NCBI RefSeq assembly: GCF_000721105.1
Contig: NZ_JOEV01000012.1
Coordinates: 124,001-188,000, forward strand
Source: Streptomyces cellulosae
GTDB taxonomy: Bacteria > Actinomycetota > Actinomycetes > Streptomycetales > Streptomycetaceae
Direction: 5' to 3'
DNA: 64,000 nt
Part shown: one piece after another, positions 59,138 to 64,000 of the stretch
Numbering within the stretch: position 1 is the stretch's first letter
Layout: each line of letters starts with the position of its first letter
The notes under the pieces: model-generated
Databases searched by the model: none
Told to the model about the DNA's origin: nothing
The model's input: only the letters and a program-made list of their open reading frames with translations
Program-made: the position numbers and the translations under genes

Positions 59138-61402
59138 TCACCGCCCGGACGACGCCCCCGCCGCCGGCTTCGCACCCTTCTTCAGGTAGCCCATGTCCTC
59201 GTACACCGGCGTCTGGAAGCCGAAGGCGCCCGCGTTGACGAGGGTCTTGCGGGCCGCCGTGAGCTGGGGGCGCTGGTAGAGGGGGATGGAGCCGGCGGCC
59301 GCCCAGATGCGGGAGTCCGCCTTGCGGATCAGGCTGTGGTTCTCGTCCTGGTCGAGGGTGCCGGCGGCCTGGTCGAAGAGCTGGTTGACCTGGTCGGTGC
59401 CGACGCGGGTGTAGTTCTGCTCGACGTTCAGGGAGCCGTCGGCGGCCGGGACCGGCTTGGCGAAGATGGGGCGGGCGTCGGTCGCGGGGAAGGCGGACGC
59501 GGGCCAGGAGTACAGCGCGAGGTCGTACTGGCCGGACGCGATGTGGTCCTTGAAGTAGCTCTCGTCCGCGACCTTGGAGATCTCGGTGCGGATACCGACC
59601 TTCTCCAGCATCCGCGTGATCCGCTCGGCGACGGTCTCCAGCGTCTGCGAGCCGGGGCCCGAGGGGAGCACGAAGCGGAGGGTGAGCGGCTTGCCGTCCT
59701 TGGCCAGCGGCCCGGCCACGGCGCCCGCCGGTGCGGCGGTGCCCTTGGGGGCGTACGCGCCGGGCGCACCGCCCTGGTGCAGCTGGTTCGCGTACTGCTT
59801 GCCGTCCTGGGCGAGGTGCGTCGAGTCCTCCTCTCCGCTGTACTGCTCCCGGCCGGCCTCGCGGTGCCCCTTGCCGTCCTCGCCGGCGTTGTCCTCTCCG
59901 ACGATGTACGTGCCGTCCTCGTCAGCGCCCGCCGACCGCTCTCTGTTCTTCGACCCGGAGTCCTCCGCCTTGCCTGTCTTGTCTGTCTTGTCTGTCTTCT
60001 CGGGCTTCTCGCCCTCCGGCCCGGCCGCGTTCTCGCCGTCCTTCCCCTTCTTCTCCTTGACCGGCCCCCCGGGCACCCACCCGGCGTCCGCCAGCAGAGC
60101 CTGCGCCTGCGCGGTGTCCTGGCCGCCGAGCGCATCGCTGTTGTCGGCGTAGGCGGCCTGGCCGGCCAGCGCGAGGTGGCTGCCCACGGGCACCGTGGGC
60201 AGGCCGAGCGGCTTGAGGACGGCCTTCGCCAGTGCTCCCCGGTCGAGGGCGCGGGCCACGGCCCGGCGGACGCGCTCGTCGGCGAGCGGACCGTCGGCGC
60301 CGTTGAGGGCCAGCTGGGTGTAGGCGGGCTCCAGCGACTTGCGTACCTCGAAGCCCTGGAGGGCCTGCCGCTGACGCTCGATCTTCGTACTCGCCCCGCG
60401 TTCCTGCTGGTCCGGCCTCCCCTTCTTCTCCGGGCCCGCCTTCTCGTCAGCGGCCGCCCCGGTTGCCTCGTCCGTGCTCTTCCTGCCGCCGGCCCCCTGG
60501 AGCGGGGTGGGGGTGCTCCTGCCGCGGGCGGCGAGGGTGATGCGTCCGGCCGCCTCGGGGTCGATCTCGGCGAGGTCGACCGCCCCGGCTGCCAGCGCGG
60601 CGGTCCGCTGGTCGCGCGGTACGGCCCGCAGCACGATCTCGGACAGCTTGGCGGGGTTGCCCCACCAGCGCGGGTTGCGGGTGAGGGTGACCTCGTCGCC
60701 CCGGCTGTCCACCTTCTTCACGGTGAACGGCCCGGCGGTGACCTTCAGCTTCCGCCGGGCCCCGTCGTTGAAGGTGTCCGGGCTGCCCATGACGTCCTTC
60801 GGGTACAGCGGTGAGAACAGCGACTGCCAGTCGGCGTACGGCCGCCCGAAGGTGACCTTGACCTCCAGGTCGTTCGCCCCGCGCTCGATCTTCTCGATGC
60901 GCTCGTAGCCGGCGTTTCGGGCGGTCCAGTACGCGGTGTCCTTCCCGGACAGGGCACGCCACTGCGCGGCGAAGTCGGCGGCGCCGATCTCCCGGCCGTC
61001 GCTCCACACCGCCTGCTGGTTCAGCTTGTACAGCACGACCTGTTTGGGCTCGGTGTCGACGACCTTCGCGGACTCCAGGTAGTCGGGGTCGCGCTCCGGC
61101 CGTCCGTTCTTGTCCAGCCGGAACATCGCCGGCAGAACGGCCTGGGCGACCCGGGTGGTGCCGGCGTCCGCGTCCGCCTGGAACGTGTTCAGGGTCTCCG
61201 GTACGGCGTCCACCGCCCAGCGCAGGGTGCCGCCGTCGGCGATGTCGGCGCGGGCCGCCTGTGCGATGTCCGGTCCGGCGAGGGGTTTGCCCGCCGGGTC
61301 CTCGGAGCCGCAACCCGCGAGCAGGGGGACCGCGAGCGCACCCGCGGTGAGGAAAGCGGCCGAGCGCATCACCGCGCGCAGGCCGACGCCGTCGTGGGAC
61401 AT
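59138..61402 (-). CDS. Peptide-binding-protein-like lipoprotein (LpqW-like, SBP_bac_5)
   Basis: 754 residues. Signal peptide with lipobox (AALFTAG type; GALAVPLLAGC). Family 5 binding-protein segments include TLRWAVDAVPETLNTFQADA, NQQAVWSDGREIGAADFAAQ, AGPFTVKKVDSRGDEVTLTR and RVRRAVARALDRGALAKAVL. Two highly charged inserts break the fold, near residues 300-343 and 447-545 (KPEKTDKTDKTGKAEDS). No permease or ATPase gene adjoins it. In M. tuberculosis the homologue next to typA is LpqW, which acts in cell-wall glycolipid (LAM/PIM) control rather than uptake; the same may hold here. Confidence 0.85.
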   Translation of the reverse strand: MSHDGVGLRAVMRSAAFLTAGALAVPLLAGCGSEDPAGKPLAGPDIAQAARADIADGGTLRWAVDAVPETLNTFQADADAGTTRVAQAVLPAMFRLDKNGRPERDPDYLESAKVVDTEPKQVVLYKLNQQAVWSDGREIGAADFAAQWRALSGKDTAYWTARNAGYERIEKIERGANDLEVKVTFGRPYADWQSLFSPLYPKDVMGSPDTFNDGARRKLKVTAGPFTVKKVDSRGDEVTLTRNPRWWGNPAKLSEIVLRAVPRDQRTAALAAGAVDLAEIDPEAAGRITLAARGRSTPTPLQGAGGRKSTDEATGAAADEKAGPEKKGRPDQQERGASTKIERQRQALQGFEVRKSLEPAYTQLALNGADGPLADERVRRAVARALDRGALAKAVLKPLGLPTVPVGSHLALAGQAAYADNSDALGGQDTAQAQALLADAGWVPGGPVKEKKGKDGENAAGPEGEKPEKTDKTDKTGKAEDSGSKNRERSAGADEDGTYIVGEDNAGEDGKGHREAGREQYSGEEDSTHLAQDGKQYANQLHQGGAPGAYAPKGTAAPAGAVAGPLAKDGKPLTLRFVLPSGPGSQTLETVAERITRMLEKVGIRTEISKVADESYFKDHIASGQYDLALYSWPASAFPATDARPIFAKPVPAADGSLNVEQNYTRVGTDQVNQLFDQAAGTLDQDENHSLIRKADSRIWAAAGSIPLYQRPQLTAARKTLVNAGAFGFQTPVYEDMGYLKKGAKPAAGASSGR

Positions 61403-61773
61403 CTCTGCGTACCTCCAGGAAGCCGACCCCTCCGCGAATTGCGAGTTATGATCACGTTTGGGGGTATATGGAGCTGATCAGATGTATTCAGATGTACGCA
61501 GACACTGAAGAGGAAAGGGTTCTTCAGCCGACGGCGACACGTCGGCTGACAGCGGGAAGCCACCCGTGCGGCGCAGCGCACCGCACCCCCGGCCCTCGGC
61601 CGCCGCGCATCGACACCCCGCGCGCACGGAGCGTGCACGGGAGCGCACGGAAGGCTCGCAATACGCCAATCGCTGCACATCCCTTCACATGGCGAGGTGT
61701 GACGCGCAACACTCTCAGGCGCATGAACGTTTGGCGCCCAGGGCACATCCGCCCACGGAAGCGAGGTCACGCC
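61403..61773. other. Divergent spacer upstream of the LpqW-like gene
   Basis: The stretch 61440-61500 is clearly AT-rich for this genome and contains near-repeats (CAGATGTATTCAGATGTACGCAG). It probably holds the LpqW-like gene's promoter on the minus strand. No gene is seen up to the small ORF at 61774. Confidence 0.5.
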
Positions 61774-62064
61774 ATGTCCGTGCACGACGAACTGACGTCA
61801 GTCCAGCGCTGCCTCGACGATCTGGCCCGCTCGGTCGGACGCCTGGAGCAGCAGATCGGCAGCCGCGGGCTGGAGATGCGCCGCGTCCGCGCCGACGCCG
61901 ACCACCTGCGCGAGAGCGTCGCGCTGCTGCGTGAGGCGGCCTCCACGCCCGCCTCGCCGAAGCGCCCCGATCTCGTCACCATCCCCGACACCCCGTACGA
62001 CGACTCGCTGTGGATCGACACGGACGACGAGGGACTCGGCGCCCGCGACCGCCGCGCACCCTGA
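61774..62064 (+). CDS. Small coiled-coil protein (96 aa)
   Basis: 96 residues. Residues 3-54 form a heptad-like helix (SVQRCLDDLARSVGRLEQQI then RADADHLRESVALLREAAST), followed by a short Pro/Asp tail with IPDTPYDDSLWIDTDDEGLG. A GAGGT ribosome site precedes the ATG. No family function is known to me. It is upstream of the sdh genes but separated by a hairpin and a repeat array. Confidence 0.75.
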   Translation: MSVHDELTSVQRCLDDLARSVGRLEQQIGSRGLEMRRVRADADHLRESVALLREAASTPASPKRPDLVTIPDTPYDDSLWIDTDDEGLGARDRRAP

Positions 62065-62084
62065 GTCCACCCCCGCGGCCCGTC

Positions 62085-62116
62085 GGCTCCTGAGCCACCC
62101 GATCGGCTCAGGAGCC
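62085..62116. terminator. Hairpin after the small coiled-coil gene
   Basis: GGCTCCTGAGCC/GGCTCAGGAGCC, perfect 12-bp stem with an 8-base loop, 20 bp after the stop at 62064. Confidence 0.65.
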
Positions 62117-62127
62117 ACCCGTCGGCC

Positions 62128-62274
62128 CTGAGCCGACCGTCGGTCCCTGTGCCGACCGTCGGTCTCTGTGCCGTCGGTCGTTCCTGTGCCGTCCGTAGTC
62201 CCTGAGCCGTCCGTAGTTCCTGAGCCGTCCGCAGTCCCTGAGCTGTTCGCAGTCCTTCGAGCCGTCCGCAGTCC
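62128..62274. repeat. Eight 17-19-bp tandem repeats upstream of the sdh operon
   Basis: Units resembling CTGAGCCGTCCGTAGTCC start at 62128, 62147, 62166, 62184, 62202, 62220, 62238 and 62258. The first two are 19 bp, the rest 17-18 bp. The array ends 20 bp before the start codon of the first sdh gene, so it lies in its leader or promoter. Confidence 0.85.
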
Positions 62275-62294
62275 CGACCGACCGGAGTCATGAA

Positions 62295-63134
62295 TTGGCC
62301 ACTGGTACGGAACCTCCAGCCACCGAAGACCCCCTTCCGTCGCGCGGCGGCGTACGTACCCGTACGCGCGCCGCGATCGACGCCCCGCACCTGCGGACCG
62401 ACCGCTGGTGGCTGGCCCCCGCCTGCACGGCCGCCGGTCTGCTCGCGTTCGTCGTGTACTCGACGTGGCGGGCGTTCGCCAACGCCGACTACTACGCGGC
62501 GCCGTACGTCTCGCCGTTCTACTCCCCGTGCCTCGCGGACAACTGCGACACCATGCGCCACGGCCCCAACTGGGACCTCTTCGGCAGCTGGTGGGGCATC
62601 TCCCCCGCGATCATCATCCTGATCTTCCCGCTCGGCTTCCGCCTGACCTGCTACTACTACCGGAAGGCCTACTACCGGGGCTTCTGGGCCTCGCCCCCGG
62701 CCTGCGCGGTGGCCGAGCCGCACAAGAAGTACACGGGCGAGACCCGTTTCCCGCTGGTGCTCCAGAACATCCACCGGTACTTCTTCTACGCCGCGATCGT
62801 CGTCGCCGGGATCCTGACCTACGACACCGTGCTCGCCTTCCGTGACGAGCACTACGCCTGGGGCCACATGGGCCTGGGCACCCTGGTCTTCCTGCTGAAC
62901 ATCGTGCTGATCTGGGCGTACACGATCTCCTGCCACTCCTGTCGGCACATCGTGGGCGGCAAGCTCAAGCACTTCTCCAGGCATCCCGTGCGGTACCGGG
63001 CGTGGCAGCTGGTCGGCAAGCTCAACGCCCGCCACATGCTGCTGGCCTGGGCGTCGCTGGTGAGCGTGGCGCTCGCCGACTTCTACGTGTACCTCGTCGC
63101 GTCCGGCGTCTTCGACGATCCGCGCTTCTTCTAG
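62295..63134 (+). CDS. Succinate dehydrogenase cytochrome b/membrane subunit (Sdh1 type)
   Basis: 279 residues from a TTG start with GGAG nine bases upstream. Five helices are visible (such as WLAPACTAAGLLAFVVYSTW). His residues in QNIHRYFFYAAIVVAGILTY and SCHSCRHIVGG may bind haem or line the quinone site. SPCLADNCDTMRHGPNWDLF is the typical extracytoplasmic Cys-containing segment of this actinobacterial subunit. It is followed after 17 bp by the flavoprotein gene. It anchors the complex and passes electrons to the quinone pool. Confidence 0.85.
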   Translation: MATGTEPPATEDPLPSRGGVRTRTRAAIDAPHLRTDRWWLAPACTAAGLLAFVVYSTWRAFANADYYAAPYVSPFYSPCLADNCDTMRHGPNWDLFGSWWGISPAIIILIFPLGFRLTCYYYRKAYYRGFWASPPACAVAEPHKKYTGETRFPLVLQNIHRYFFYAAIVVAGILTYDTVLAFRDEHYAWGHMGLGTLVFLLNIVLIWAYTISCHSCRHIVGGKLKHFSRHPVRYRAWQLVGKLNARHMLLAWASLVSVALADFYVYLVASGVFDDPRFF

Positions 63135-63151
63135 ATGGGTGGGACCTTCTG

Positions 63152-64000
63152 ATGACCGTGGTCGACCGACAGGAGTGGGACGTCGTCGTGGTCGGCGCCG
63201 GCGGTGCCGGGCTGCGCGCCGCCATCGAGGCACGTGAGCGGGGCGCCCGTACGGCGGTGATCTGCAAGTCGCTGTTCGGCAAGGCGCACACCGTGATGGC
63301 CGAGGGCGGCATCGCGGCGGCGATGGGCAACGCCAACGCCGGCGACAACTGGCAGGTCCACTTCCGCGACACCATGCGCGGCGGCAAGTTCCTCAACCAG
63401 TGGCGGATGGCCGAGCTGCACGCGCAGGAGGCGCCGGACCGGGTGTGGGAGCTGGAGACCTGGGGCGCCCTGTTCGACCGTACGAAGGACGGCCGCATCT
63501 CGCAGCGCAACTTCGGCGGCCACGAGTACCCGCGCCTCGCGCATGTCGGCGACCGCACCGGCCTGGAGCTGATCCGCACGCTCCAGCAGAAGATCGTCTC
63601 GCTCCAGCAGGAGGACTTCAAGGAGACCGGGGACTACGAGTCCCGGCTGAAGGTGTTCCAGGAATGCACGGTCACCCGGGTCCTCAAAGAGGGCTCGCAG
63701 GTGAGCGGCGTCTTCGGGTACGAGCGCGAGTCGGGCCGTTTCTTCGTCCTGGAAGCCCCGGCCGTGGTGATCGCGACCGGCGGCATCGGCAAGTCCTTCA
63801 AGGTGACGTCGAACTCGTGGGAGTACACGGGTGACGGCCACGCGCTGGCCCTGCTCGCGGGCGCGCCCCTGCTCAACATGGAGTTCGTGCAGTTCCACCC
63901 GACCGGCATGGTCTGGCCGCCGTCGGTGAAGGGCATCCTCGTCACCGAGTCGGTGCGCGGCGACGGCGGGGTGCTCAGGAACTCCGAGGGCAAGCGGTTC
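63152..64000 (+). CDS. sdhA: Succinate dehydrogenase/fumarate reductase flavoprotein subunit, N-terminal part (runs off the right edge)
   Basis: 283 residues are inside the window. The FAD-binding VVVVGAGGAGLRAAIEARER, the covalent-flavin region FGKAHTVMAEGGIAAAMGN, and AVVIATGGIGKSF, EFVQFHPTGMVWPPSVKG are typical of SdhA/FrdA. It oxidises succinate to fumarate; the Fe-S subunit gene should follow outside the window. Confidence 0.93.
   Translation, partial: MTVVDRQEWDVVVVGAGGAGLRAAIEARERGARTAVICKSLFGKAHTVMAEGGIAAAMGNANAGDNWQVHFRDTMRGGKFLNQWRMAELHAQEAPDRVWELETWGALFDRTKDGRISQRNFGGHEYPRLAHVGDRTGLELIRTLQQKIVSLQQEDFKETGDYESRLKVFQECTVTRVLKEGSQVSGVFGYERESGRFFVLEAPAVVIATGGIGKSFKVTSNSWEYTGDGHALALLAGAPLLNMEFVQFHPTGMVWPPSVKGILVTESVRGDGGVLRNSEGKRF

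Overview
Organism and basis. Very high GC with strong third-position GC bias, GTG/TTG starts, 4-bp ATGA/GTGA gene overlaps, mycothiol biosynthesis (mshB), a 7Fe ferredoxin, an AfsR/SARP-type regulator, an XRE/DUF397 pair and several Dpp/Opp importers point to a Streptomyces chromosome, in the conserved core rather than an arm. No rRNA, tRNA or CRISPR array was seen. Layout, left to right. (1) 1-21 kb is a conserved actinobacterial backbone. It holds an anti-sigma/ECF sigma pair, an O-methyltransferase, DUF3117, an enoyl-CoA hydratase, Tag, a DivIVA-like membrane protein, a FolP2-like protein, a LOG-family hydrolase, dapE, dapC, a ferredoxin, a GNAT, a transglutaminase-like protein, a two-component/ABC exporter operon, a large collagen-like membrane protein and mshB. 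From memory of M. tuberculosis, Rv1222-Rv1170 has the same genes in nearly the same order. (2) 21-27 kb holds a Streptomyces-type ATPase/XRE/DUF397 module next to a frameshifted small gene, a small membrane protein, an S9 peptidase, and a GH114-like gene bracketed by a duplication of the peptidase gene's 3' end. (3) 27-39 kb holds two divergent five-gene oligopeptide ABC importers, A (minus) and B (plus). (4) 39.2-45.2 kb is an accessory island. It has a transposase-less cassette with IS-like ends carrying a VOC gene, a decayed IS5-like transposase, a second VOC gene, an AlkZ-like protein, an S41 lipoprotein, a DinB-like protein and a GNAT. (5) 45.3-51.1 kb is importer C, a close paralogue of A. 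From memory, S. coelicolor carries bldK (SCO5112-5116) and a sister cluster (SCO5117-5121) in the corresponding place, so A and C are BldK-type systems. Exact orthology cannot be settled from the sequence alone. (6) 51.8-56.7 kb holds a 1,099-residue SARP-NB-ARC-TPR regulator, a divergent orphan NarL-type regulator and a small secreted beta-rich protein. (7) 56.7-64 kb returns to backbone: typA, an LpqW-like lipoprotein, a small coiled-coil protein, a tandem-repeat spacer, and the start of an Sdh1-type succinate dehydrogenase operon cut by the window edge. How it works together. The backbone couples lysine/diaminopimelate synthesis (dapC, dapE), redox (mshB, ferredoxin), envelope stress (sigma/anti-sigma) and envelope proteins. 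The three importers and the fourth peptide-binding lipoprotein give an unusual concentration of peptide uptake, which in streptomycetes is tied to development and signalling. The most notable oddities are the VOC cassette bounded by IS-like ends, a recurring transposase-end/VOC pairing, the segment bounded by a duplicated gene end, a collagen-like membrane protein, a C-terminally anchored peptide-binding protein, and the SARP/regulator/secreted-protein trio.
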